A stretch of DNA of 46,964 bases from contig CALVMT010000084.1 of the NCBI GenBank assembly GCA_944347775.1, positions 1 to 46,964 on the forward strand, given 5' to 3'. The stretch's first letter is position 1; every line of letters starts with the position of its first letter. The notes under the pieces were generated by a model that saw only the letters and a list, made by a program, of their open reading frames with translations, did not search any database and had not been told where the DNA came from. The DNA is from an uncultured Clostridia bacterium (GTDB lineage: Bacteria; Bacillota; Clostridia; Christensenellales; Christensenellaceae). The translations under genes and the position numbers were made by a program. This document shows, in pieces, positions 39,811-46,964 of this stretch.

Positions 39811-41253
39811 TCATTTTTTCCATTTTCTTGTCCGCATACGTATTCCAATGTAAAATACAGCAATCGGTAATAAAATCATTCCTGCCAGAATAAATAACCC
39901 TTCTGGTTTTAAATCCGAAAGCTGAAGCTCAGGAACCACTAACTCTTTACTCTCGATAGAAATTAATGTTTCTAATGGGGAAAGTTTTTTAAGCAGGTTT
40001 TCAAAAAACAAGTGATTTCCAGGAGCAGATAAAGCCTCATCACCAATACATTGAGAATCTGTAATCACAGCCAGTTGAGAAGTCACTTTTTCTGATAGGG
40101 CTCCAACAATAAATACACCTTGCCGATCCCCTTCCTGATAATTAAAATTTTCTATCTTACTGCTTAATTTCTTTGCAAAGCAATCTGAATCTGCTGCCAA
40201 TAACATCTGCACTTGTACCCCTTCTTTTTCCAAAAAACTAAGACTTGCCGCTTCATTTACAACAACAGACCAATGATTATCACATAATTCTTCCGTTAAG
40301 ACGTTCATTAAGGGCGTTGCCCGAAAAGATGTTCGCCGCAGATTGATTGAGTCTACACTTCGCGAAATAATCAGGTCATCATTAATTTTTATATTATAAT
40401 CGGCTAATAATTGAGAAAATAGTGGCATTTCCGTCGTATAAATCTGCAAAATACCCTGAGTCATATTAAAACTTGAACGATCCAAAAATAATAGAATACG
40501 CCCTCCCTGCTGCATAAATTGTGAAATTGTTTCATACTCACTATGTTCTAAGTCTGCTTTTGGTGAAACAATAACCAAAATATCTGTTTGGGCATCCAAC
40601 TGCTGTGTCGATGTAGACAGATCATAACTATCTATCTGAAAATTTCCGATATCCAATAATTGAATAAATCTTTCAAGTTCGTTTCGCGTAGTTTCTCCAT
40701 GCCCCGTTAATAAGCGTATATTACAAAACGCACCTCGAACTATTCCCTGTATTGCCGCAGTAATTTTTGTCTCTGCTTTAAAACTAATATTTTGCCCCTC
40801 ATCGTTTCTTAAATAGAAATCCTCATATGAAAAAATTTGCTCAATCGACCGATCTTTATTTGTAATAATTACACCGTTTTCTATATCTAACAGAGGAGGC
40901 CTCTCCGATGTCGATTGTAGTATTTCTTGCGACAAAAAAATTACTTTTACTTTAGATGATGATGCCCCGTATTCCGCCAATAGTTCTTGTATGCGAAAAT
41001 CAATATTTCCTGGGGAATAAATCATATAAATATAAATTTCTTCTTCCAAATTTTGTAAAATTTTGCATGTTTCTTCTGATAAGGTATACAATTTGTTTCC
41101 CGTTAAATCAATTTTTAGTGCTTTTTTCCTCTCTATGGAAGGAAAAATTATATTAATTCCGAAAATCAGAACTAAACATATACTAAAAAAAATATTAAAA
41201 CCGACGGTGTATCTATTTAAAATTTTATTTTTATGTTTTTTTATCCAATTCAT
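39811..41253 (-). CDS. GldG-like auxiliary protein of an ABC system
   Basis: About 480 residues. An N-terminal transmembrane segment (about 15-40), a large extracytoplasmic domain and a C-terminal segment (about 455-475, LFILAGMILLPIAVFYIG) followed by a basic tail match GldG-like proteins (ABC-type uncharacterised transport). Typical strands are LTGNKLYTLSEETCKIL, IYMIYSPGNIDFRIQELLAEY and LLTGHGETTRNELERFIQLL. The start at ATG 41253 overlaps the permease stop codon (ATGA) with GGAGG 10 bases upstream; the longer reading from 41271 includes that site. It is the last gene of the ATPase-permease-GldG operon. Substrate is unknown. Confidence 0.82.
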   Translation of the reverse strand: MNWIKKHKNKILNRYTVGFNIFFSICLVLIFGINIIFPSIERKKALKIDLTGNKLYTLSEETCKILQNLEEEIYIYMIYSPGNIDFRIQELLAEYGASSSKVKVIFLSQEILQSTSERPPLLDIENGVIITNKDRSIEQIFSYEDFYLRNDEGQNISFKAETKITAAIQGIVRGAFCNIRLLTGHGETTRNELERFIQLLDIGNFQIDSYDLSTSTQQLDAQTDILVIVSPKADLEHSEYETISQFMQQGGRILLFLDRSSFNMTQGILQIYTTEMPLFSQLLADYNIKINDDLIISRSVDSINLRRTSFRATPLMNVLTEELCDNHWSVVVNEAASLSFLEKEGVQVQMLLAADSDCFAKKLSSKIENFNYQEGDRQGVFIVGALSEKVTSQLAVITDSQCIGDEALSAPGNHLFFENLLKKLSPLETLISIESKELVVPELQLSDLKPEGLFILAGMILLPIAVFYIGIRMRTRKWKK

Positions 41254-41960
41254 GACCTTCTCTGCCTCCATATCCGCAAAGATTGCATCGTTAATAACTG
41301 GAACAATAACACTACCGACAATAGATAAATCATTGAAGAATAACTAAATAGCCCTGACTGAAATTCCGAAAAACGAGTAAACAAAGAAACTATATTAAAT
41401 AAGCGCTGGAATAACAAGCTTCCTATATACGGTAACAATGCATCGATCATCCACCAAGCAAACAACCCAGACATTGTCACTAACAATGCACGAAAAAGAT
41501 GAGAAGAGAGAGATGAAATAAATATACCAAAAGCGCAGACCGCGCCGCCAAGTAATAAAACCCCGATATAGAGCAGCAATAATTCCGTCCAATAAATGCC
41601 CGACAAAAGCATCATAATCATCGGGAATAATAACGTCATTGTGCAAAAAAACATATAACTAAAAAAAACAGCAAAAAATTTCGCCCACACAACCGTATGC
41701 ATATAAACTGCTGAAGAAAAAAGTAACCGGTCTGTTCCATTATATTTTTCTGAAGCAAAACTTCCCATCGTCAACAATGGAATAAAGAGTATCAGAATAT
41801 ATGAAACTTCTATAAATACAGTACGTATATTGACAATTTCCGAAGAAAAAAACACATTACTAAAGCGGAATCCACAATATAACATTAACCCTGAAGCAAC
41901 GATATATAATAATATATCATGAAAATAATGCCGCATCTCTTTTTTTATTATTATGCCCAT
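41250..41960 (-). CDS. ABC-2 type permease (GldF-like)
   Basis: A 236-residue membrane protein with six predicted segments. The opening GIIIKKEMRHYFHDILLYI is typical for ABC-2 permeases of the GldF/NosY type, as is the FIPLLTMGSFASEKYNGTDRLLFS block (about 60-83). The start is ATG 41960 or the TTG at 41969 (GGGGAGG nearby); the ATPase stop codon is 5 bases before the ATG. The middle gene of the three-gene operon. The partner ATPase is degenerate, so energisation is open. Confidence 0.83.
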   Translation of the reverse strand: MGIIIKKEMRHYFHDILLYIVASGLMLYCGFRFSNVFFSSEIVNIRTVFIEVSYILILFIPLLTMGSFASEKYNGTDRLLFSSAVYMHTVVWAKFFAVFFSYMFFCTMTLLFPMIMMLLSGIYWTELLLLYIGVLLLGGAVCAFGIFISSLSSHLFRALLVTMSGLFAWWMIDALLPYIGSLLFQRLFNIVSLFTRFSEFQSGLFSYSSMIYLLSVVLLFQLLTMQSLRIWRQRRS

Positions 41961-41965
41961 TACGC

Positions 41966-42913
41966 TCAAATGTCCTCCCCTTGGTTTTGCCCTGTCAACT
42001 GCAAAAACATATCTTCTGGCGAAATATGCAAATATCTCATTTCCAAAACAGGTACTTTTGCTGTTGCCGCCGCAAACCAAATCTGTTTGCGGATATCCTC
42101 TCCATTCTCAGAATCAATTAAAACATCCCATACTCCCTGCTCAGGAGCACTGCGAAAATCAATATCTCTTATTCCCGGGATAAATTGAAATGCTGCCTTT
42201 GCTTGCGAAGGTACACATGCAATACGCAAGCGAATACGCGCTTTCGTATCTGCCATTGAAAAAAGATTCACACCGTCATTAGAGACAAGCCTTCCTTTAT
42301 TTAAAACCAAAGTTTGTTTACATACATCCGAAAAACCTGCAATGGAATCGGAGGCAATAACTAATGTTGTCCTTTGTGCTACAGCCTTTAAAAATACTTG
42401 GTGAACCCTAACTTCATCCATCCGTAATCCGTAAAAAGGTTGATCAATTAATAAAATTTTTGGCGATGTCGCCAATGCAGCTGCAATAGCCGTACGTGCA
42501 CAATCCAATGCATTAAGCGCTCGGATCGGGTATTCCGAAAGAGAATAAATTCCAGCAAAAGACAATTCATCATCAATTGCTTTTCTACATTGCATCCCTT
42601 TTACTTGATTTATTCCGCAAAAAAAGGTCATATATTCTCTTACAGACATTTCTGGGAATAATTTGTTACCTTCCGGAATATATGCAATTTGTTTTCGGCA
42701 AAAAGCCGCCTGCTTCTTTATATTTATTCCGCAAAATTCTATATTCCCTGTATATCGCAACAAATACCCAGAGATTATATCCAGCAACGTTGTCTTCCCT
42801 GCAGATTTCATCCCAAAAATTCCTGTCGTTTCTCCTTGCTTTATATGAAAAGAAACGCCGCTTAACGCGGCAGTATCTCCATAGTGTTTTGAAACGTTTT
42901 TAACTGTCAGCAT
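41966..42913 (-). CDS. ABC transporter ATPase-like protein (GldA-like), with altered catalytic motifs
   Basis: A 315-residue ATPase-like protein. The ABC domain (about 1-210) keeps Walker A (GMKSAGKT, residues 34-41) and a recognisable Q-loop region (AYIPEGNKLFPEMSVREY, about 77-94). The signature motif expected near 133-137 (LSGGQ) reads LNALD. Walker B is LLIDQPF, with Gln158 in place of the catalytic Glu. The D-loop reads GLRMD. The H-loop His is Asp (SD, residue 189). The C-terminal 100 residues (about 220-315) are a GldA-like accessory domain. By family knowledge these changes should impair hydrolysis, though ATP binding may remain. The start at 42913 has a weak ribosome site. Confidence 0.85.
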   Translation of the reverse strand: MLTVKNVSKHYGDTAALSGVSFHIKQGETTGIFGMKSAGKTTLLDIISGYLLRYTGNIEFCGINIKKQAAFCRKQIAYIPEGNKLFPEMSVREYMTFFCGINQVKGMQCRKAIDDELSFAGIYSLSEYPIRALNALDCARTAIAAALATSPKILLIDQPFYGLRMDEVRVHQVFLKAVAQRTTLVIASDSIAGFSDVCKQTLVLNKGRLVSNDGVNLFSMADTKARIRLRIACVPSQAKAAFQFIPGIRDIDFRSAPEQGVWDVLIDSENGEDIRKQIWFAAATAKVPVLEMRYLHISPEDMFLQLTGQNQGEDI

Positions 42914-43093
42914 ACCTGATTCACTTTCTTCTCCTGTTTTCTAAGAAAATTATATCAAACACTATATTTTCACGGTGTAAATAAATTATGAATAAACACT
43001 TTCAATAAAAACCAGGCATTTTTTCCCTTTTTTACAATACATATTAAGTAGGCCAATATAAGAAAAAGCCAGCTAAAAACACGGAGGTAGACT
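42914..43093. other. Divergent promoter region of the Gld-type operon and sipL
   Basis: No ORF. Expected promoters for both directions, including a mother-cell sigma-E element for sipL, could not be pinpointed by eye. Confidence 0.3.
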
Positions 43094-44608
43094 ATGGATT
43101 TAAATGTTAAAACAATTACTGCAGAAAACAGTAATTGGATCGCAAATTCACAAATTTTAATTGAAGGAAATTTAAGCCTTCCTGCAGAACTGGAAGCCAT
43201 TGAAACTTTGTTGGAAGTTTCAGGTACCAGCGAAATTACAGATATTCATATTGAGGAAAATAAGATTTATTTATCTGGAACTGCATATTTTAAAATCTTA
43301 TATATGGACGTACATGGTGAGTTTTCTGGCTTTGATGCAGATAGCGAATTTTCGCAAGAACTTGATTTTTCCGGAGCTGCTCCCGATACAAAAGTTTTAG
43401 CCTGGAGCTCGCTTGGTGATATTTCATATTCTCCTACAGATGGACGCAACTTATCCATTAAAGCTGTTGCGGAAGTAGATATCTACGCTGCTGGAAATCA
43501 ACAATATCAAATTCTGGATGGACAAAACCATGAAAAATATACTCAGATTAAAGAAAAAGAATTAACTCTTTCTCAAATCGGATGTATGAACTCTTCAAAA
43601 ACGTATATTAGTACTCAACTTCGCGTTCCTCAAAGCATGCCAGCGGTAAAACATATTTTATCTGAACGGGGATATGCAATTCTAAGAAAAATTGTCGTTG
43701 AAGATGGGCATGCCGCCATTGAAGGAGAACTAAAAATCTTTATTATTTATGAAAGCACCGATAAAAACGCTCCTCTACAACATTTTGAAGAAACTATTCC
43801 ATTTAGTGAGATTATCAAAGATGATGCCTTGCGTTCGGGGTCCAAGGTATTTGGAATTGCAAATCTTGAAACACTGGCAACACAGCCGGACACGCAAGAT
43901 CCCGATGTTCTTAATATTTCGGCAACGATTGGACTGTATCTCGTAAGCAGGCGCCATGAGCGGGTACAGGTTATTGAAGATCTTTTTGATGAAAAAAAGG
44001 ATGTTAATCTCTCTTATGAAGCTATTGATGCATGTGACATTTCCGAAGGCGAGTGTATGAAAAAAATCCTTCGCCTGAGCGCTGAAATTCCTGCTTCTGC
44101 ACCTGATATTTCGCGTATTCTCTTTTCCAGTGCATACCCAAGAATTCTTTCTTCACACGAAGAGGGTGGAGTTCTTTCTATGGATGGAATTATGAGCATA
44201 CTTCTTTGTTATACCACTACGCAATCCGGAATACAAAGCTTAAAACTGCAAATTCCTTTTGAAACCGAGCTTTCCTATGAAAAGAAAACGCCTGAAGCCG
44301 AATTATTTATCCGTTGCTTTGGAGAATACGCAATTTCTGAAGGTTCGGGAAGGGAAATAGAAATTAAATGTTGTATGGATCTATGTGTATGGGAGGTAGA
44401 ATTACATCATACATCGGCTGTACGCGCTGCAACATTTTCTACACCGGAGACCAAGAAACAAAACGGTATTATTATTTACTATGCGGACGGTCATGAAACA
44501 TTATGGGATATTGCCAAAAAATTTAAAGTTAATACAGAGCATATTCATAATGTACCTTCAGATGGAAATATACAAAAAGGACAAAAATTAATTTTAATTA
44601 GTCGATAA
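43094..44608 (+). CDS. sipL: SipL-like spore coat morphogenesis protein (DUF3794/SPOCS plus LysM)
   Basis: A 504-residue protein. The first 440 residues hold repeated DUF3794 (SPOCS) modules, each with IEGNLSLPAELEAIETLLEV-type or IEGELKIFIIYES-type strands, and a C-terminal LysM domain (about 457-504) ends in YYADGHETLWDIAKKFKVN and LILISR. In Clostridioides SipL binds SpoIVA and is needed for coat attachment around the forespore; it is made in the mother cell under sigma-E. The length agrees with that protein (about 520 residues). GGAGG lies 6 bases before the ATG. A terminator overlaps its stop codon. No spoIVA gene is visible here. Confidence 0.93.
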   Translation: MDLNVKTITAENSNWIANSQILIEGNLSLPAELEAIETLLEVSGTSEITDIHIEENKIYLSGTAYFKILYMDVHGEFSGFDADSEFSQELDFSGAAPDTKVLAWSSLGDISYSPTDGRNLSIKAVAEVDIYAAGNQQYQILDGQNHEKYTQIKEKELTLSQIGCMNSSKTYISTQLRVPQSMPAVKHILSERGYAILRKIVVEDGHAAIEGELKIFIIYESTDKNAPLQHFEETIPFSEIIKDDALRSGSKVFGIANLETLATQPDTQDPDVLNISATIGLYLVSRRHERVQVIEDLFDEKKDVNLSYEAIDACDISEGECMKKILRLSAEIPASAPDISRILFSSAYPRILSSHEEGGVLSMDGIMSILLCYTTTQSGIQSLKLQIPFETELSYEKKTPEAELFIRCFGEYAISEGSGREIEIKCCMDLCVWEVELHHTSAVRAATFSTPETKKQNGIIIYYADGHETLWDIAKKFKVNTEHIHNVPSDGNIQKGQKLILISR

Positions 44609-44637
44609 AAAGAGCGGGAAACCGCTTTTTTATCGAT
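44603..44637 (+). terminator. Terminator of sipL
   Basis: AAAAAGAGCGG, a GAAA tetraloop and CCGCTTTTTT, flanked by CGAT/ATCG, starting at the sipL stop codon. Confidence 0.88.
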
Positions 44638-44653
44638 TATAAAAGAAAACTAC

Positions 44654-44682
44654 TTGACACATTTTTTCGCTTTTATTATAAT
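44654..44682 (+). promoter_or_regulatory. Promoter of tRNA-Ser
   Basis: Perfect TTGACA (44654-44659), 17-base spacer and perfect TATAAT (44677-44682), the strongest-looking promoter in the window. Confidence 0.9.
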
Positions 44683-44703
44683 AGTGGACGGTAATGTTGG
44701 CTT

Positions 44704-44795
44704 GGAGTGGTATCGAAGTGGTCATAACGAGCACGACTGGAAATCGTGTTGCCGTGATGAGCGGCACGCGGGTTCAAATCCCGCCCACTCCGCCA
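44704..44795 (+). tRNA. tRNA-Ser (anticodon GGA)
   Basis: A 92-nt class II tRNA with encoded CCA (44793-44795). Acceptor GGAGTGG (44704-44710) pairs with CCACTCC (44785-44791), discriminator G. The anticodon stem is CACGA/TCGTG with the GGA anticodon at 44739-44741, reading UCC and UCU. The long variable arm (TTGCCGTGATGAGCGGCA) is typical for serine tRNAs. T-arm GCGGGTTCAAATCCCGC. Own promoter and terminator. Confidence 0.97.
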
Positions 44796-44814
44796 TATTG
44801 TGATATTTTTTCGA

Positions 44815-44847
44815 AAAAACTCCGTATGGAACGGAGTTTTTTTATTT
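44815..44847 (+). terminator. Terminator of tRNA-Ser
   Basis: ACTCCG and CGGAGT with a 7-base loop, preceded by A and followed by a T run. Confidence 0.88.
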
Positions 44848-44912
44848 TATCAAAGGTCTCTATTTTACTTATTTTTAATTTAAAAAATAAGCACTCATGT
44901 TTACAAAATACA

Positions 44913-44952
44913 TTAAAAAACTCTATGTAAATTAAAATTTTACATAGAGTTC
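44913..44952 (-). terminator. Terminator of glmS
   Basis: On the minus strand AACTCTATGTAAA pairs with TTTACATAGAGTT (44919-44931 with 44939-44951), followed by six T. It lies about 55 bases after the glmS stop codon. Confidence 0.85.
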
Positions 44953-45005
44953 AGATATACTTTTGCATATATGTATAAAAAGCAATGAAAATAAATCTGC
45001 CTATT

Positions 45006-46838
45006 TTATTCTACTGTAACCGATTTTGCTAAATTTCTTGGTTTATCGACGTCACAGCCTTTAAATACTGCAGTGTAATATCCATATAGCTGATAAGGAA
45101 CTGCCGCTAAAATAGGTGCAAATAAATCATCAATATCCGGCAATGGCAATACCATATCTGCTTCTTTTTCAACTGTTTCAACATTGCGCTGTTGTGTCAT
45201 TGCGACAACAAATGCACCTCTGGCTTTTACTTCTCTAATATTACTAATCAGCTTCTCCATTAGAACAGTTTGAGTCGCCAAAACCATGACTAAAGTATTT
45301 TGTTCGATAAGTGCAATTGGACCATGTTTTAATTCACCTGCCGCATAAGTTTCAGAATGAATATAAGAAAGTTCTTTTAATTTAAGAGACCCTTCCATCA
45401 TTAATGCATAGTCTGCTCCTCGACCAATAAAAAATTCATTAACATCCATAAAACGCTGTGAAGCCAGTTGTTGAATTTTTTCTTTGTCGCGTAATATTTG
45501 CTCTAACAGCGAGGGAATCTTCTTTAAATTTTCTATAAAATCAATATAATCGGCGTCATCAAGGGAACCTCTCATCCGACCGATTTCCGCAGCAATCATA
45601 TATAGACACAGCACTTGCGTCAAATATCCTTTAGATGTCGCCACAGCAATTTCCATTCCTGCCTGAGTATGCATCGTAAAATCTGCTTCTCTGGAAATTG
45701 TACTGCCCTTAACATTAGTAATCGCAATAACCTTTGCACCTTTACTTTGCGCTTCTCGTAATGCAGCAATTGTATCAGCCGTTTCTCCTGATTGGCTGAT
45801 GACAATAAATAAATCCTCTTTTGAAAGCAATGGCGATGGCATACGATAACGAAATTCAGAGGCTACGTCTACGTTAACCGGAATACGCGCAATATTTTCA
45901 ATAACATATTTCCCTAAAATTCCCGCATGGTAAGCACTTCCGCAGGCAACGATATGGATTCCCCGAATCCCTTTAATCAATTCTTCGGTAATATTAATTT
46001 CCGAAAGATCAATCTTTCCATCTCTCATGCGTGCCATCAACGTATCATGCATTGCTGTAGGCTGTTCATGAATTTCCTTAATCATGAAATGTTCCCAACC
46101 TCCCTTTTCAGCCTGCGCAACATCCCAATCAATTGTAAAATGTTCTTTTTCTATATGATTACCATACGAATCATAAACTTCGACATCTTTTTCTGTGATT
46201 ACCGCAATTTCTCCATCGTCCAGTAAATATACATCCTTTGTATATTCCAATAAAGCAGGAAAATCAGATGCAATTAAATTCTCACCTTTTCCCAATCCAA
46301 TAACAAGAGGACTATCTTTTCTTGCAGCAATAATCCGATGAGGTTCCTTTATGCTCATAACTCCCAAAGCATATGAACCTTCTAACATCTTAATTGCACG
46401 CATAACGGCGGTTTTTAAATCCCCTTCATCAAAATAATTAATCAAATGCGCTACAACTTCTGTATCCGTATCTGAAATAAAGTGAATTCCTTTCGCCTGC
46501 AACCATGTTTTCAATTTTGCAAAATTTTCTATTATTCCGTTATGAACTATTGCCAAATCTCCTGCCGCATCTGTATGCGGATGAGCATTGACATCCGAAG
46601 GTTCTCCATGCGTCGCCCAACGAGTATGCCCAATTCCTATTGTATTCTCTGCGACAACATCTCCCAGTTTCTTCTCCAAATTAGTCAATCTGCCCTTTGA
46701 TTTTACAATATGCATTTTATCATTTTGAATATAGGCAATTCCGGCACTATCATAACCTCTGTATTCCAGTTTCTGTAAGCCCCCTAATAAAACAGGAATA
46801 ACGTCACGTTTTCCTACATATCCAACAATTCCGCACAT
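45006..46838 (-). CDS. glmS: Glutamine-fructose-6-phosphate aminotransferase (isomerizing)
   Basis: A 610-residue enzyme making glucosamine 6-phosphate from fructose 6-phosphate and glutamine, the entry to cell-wall amino sugars. The N-terminal class II amidotransferase domain (MCGIVGYVG; nucleophile Cys2, exposed once Met is removed) covers about 1-230. Two SIS sugar-isomerase domains follow, with SQSGETADT (about 349-357) and the C-terminal DKPRNLAKSVTVE end. AGGAGG precedes the ATG by 7 bases. The glmM stop codon is only 18 bases upstream, so the two are co-transcribed; a glmS ribozyme of about 150 nt cannot fit between them. Confidence 0.98.
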   Translation of the reverse strand: MCGIVGYVGKRDVIPVLLGGLQKLEYRGYDSAGIAYIQNDKMHIVKSKGRLTNLEKKLGDVVAENTIGIGHTRWATHGEPSDVNAHPHTDAAGDLAIVHNGIIENFAKLKTWLQAKGIHFISDTDTEVVAHLINYFDEGDLKTAVMRAIKMLEGSYALGVMSIKEPHRIIAARKDSPLVIGLGKGENLIASDFPALLEYTKDVYLLDDGEIAVITEKDVEVYDSYGNHIEKEHFTIDWDVAQAEKGGWEHFMIKEIHEQPTAMHDTLMARMRDGKIDLSEINITEELIKGIRGIHIVACGSAYHAGILGKYVIENIARIPVNVDVASEFRYRMPSPLLSKEDLFIVISQSGETADTIAALREAQSKGAKVIAITNVKGSTISREADFTMHTQAGMEIAVATSKGYLTQVLCLYMIAAEIGRMRGSLDDADYIDFIENLKKIPSLLEQILRDKEKIQQLASQRFMDVNEFFIGRGADYALMMEGSLKLKELSYIHSETYAAGELKHGPIALIEQNTLVMVLATQTVLMEKLISNIREVKARGAFVVAMTQQRNVETVEKEADMVLPLPDIDDLFAPILAAVPYQLYGYYTAVFKGCDVDKPRNLAKSVTVE

Positions 46839-46856
46839 AATTTTGCCTCCTGAAAA

Positions 46857-46964
46857 CTAAAGTGTTTTTTCAATAAGCTCTGCGACTTTTCTGGCATGTT
46901 CGCGAATAAAGTCAATATCTTCGCCTTCAATCATTACCCTTATCAATGGTTCTGTACCTGAAGG
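46857..46964 (-). CDS. glmM: Phosphoglucosamine mutase, C-terminal end only
   Basis: The last 35 codons before a TAG stop (46857-46859); the rest lies beyond the window. The visible part begins with PSGTEPLIRVMIEGED, the phosphate-binding loop of the fourth domain of alpha-D-phosphohexomutases, here with the PSGTEPLIRVMIEG form typical of GlmM, and ends in HARKVAELIEKTL. GlmM converts glucosamine 6-phosphate to the 1-phosphate, the step after GlmS. The order glmM-glmS suggests one transcript. Confidence 0.9.
   Translation of the reverse strand, partial: PSGTEPLIRVMIEGEDIDFIREHARKVAELIEKTL

Noticed and set aside
46839-46856. glmS ribozyme before glmS
   Set aside because: The gap between glmM and glmS is too short to hold it.

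Overview
The window reads as chromosomal DNA of a low-GC, endospore-forming anaerobe of the Clostridia. The evidence is AT-rich sequence, SD-driven starts, sigma-A type promoters (TTGACA-N17-TATAAT), a master sporulation regulator (spo0A), spoIIR, and a SipL-type spore coat morphogenesis protein (DUF3794 plus LysM). SipL is characteristic of clostridia rather than bacilli. A Bacillus/Clostridium-type large SRP RNA, the rho-rpmE-prmC-prfA-tsaC-ywlE-rpiB-upp gene order, a membrane pyrophosphatase and a Na+-decarboxylase beta subunit fit the same picture. No phage, insertion sequence, CRISPR array or rRNA is seen; the only hint of an accessory region is a truncated excisionase-like gene at the left edge followed by about 735 bases without a gene.

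Layout. 1-1620: truncated excisionase-like gene, AT-rich spacer, a zinc-ribbon/DUF2007-like gene and the SRP RNA (minus strand). 1747-9465: a conserved minus-strand housekeeping block, rho, rpmE, DUF1385, prmC, prfA, tsaC, an arginine-phosphatase-type ywlE, rpiB and upp, with clear promoters before rho and rpmE. 9503-12400: minus-strand MBL-fold hydrolase, DUF1934, spoIIR and DUF2156 genes. 12447-12917: a possible small plus-strand transcription unit with a perfect 16-bp inverted repeat, a 34-codon ORF and a terminator. 12912-17795: lipoprotein plus serine hydrolase pair, hotdog thioesterase, and a four-repeat peptidoglycan-binding NlpC/P60 enzyme. 18069-22979: a LacI-regulated sugar operon (lacI-type regulator, Gfo/Idh/MocA dehydrogenase, sugar isomerase) divergent from a GNAT gene and a class II aldolase. 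23066-26620: membrane pyrophosphatase, OadB-type beta subunit and an overlooked 48-aa OadG-like subunit. 26619-31475: EamA transporter, class-I glutamine amidotransferase, and three overlapping M42 metallopeptidase paralogues. 31518-37394: aspartate-semialdehyde dehydrogenase, iron-sulfur aldo/keto reductase, AI-2E exporter, GH4 glycosidase, NudC. 37612-39717: an unrecognised protein, veg, a dense cluster of DnaA-box-like sites, and spo0A. 39771-42913: a GldA-GldF-GldG type ABC operon whose ATPase has lost several catalytic motifs. 43094-46964: sipL, tRNA-Ser(GGA), glmS and the 3' end of glmM.

How the parts work together. Translation and transcription quality functions (rho, L31, release factor 1 and its methylase, t6A synthesis) sit together as in Bacillus. 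Sporulation functions (Spo0A, SpoIIR, SipL) are scattered through the window. Cell-envelope supply is represented by GlmS/GlmM and the NlpC/P60 hydrolase. The ion-pump pair (PPase and decarboxylase beta/gamma) fits energy conservation in an anaerobe. The points most worth a second look are the DnaA-box cluster between veg and spo0A, the degenerate ATPase of the Gld-type operon, the small cryptic unit at 12447-12917, and the M42 trio.
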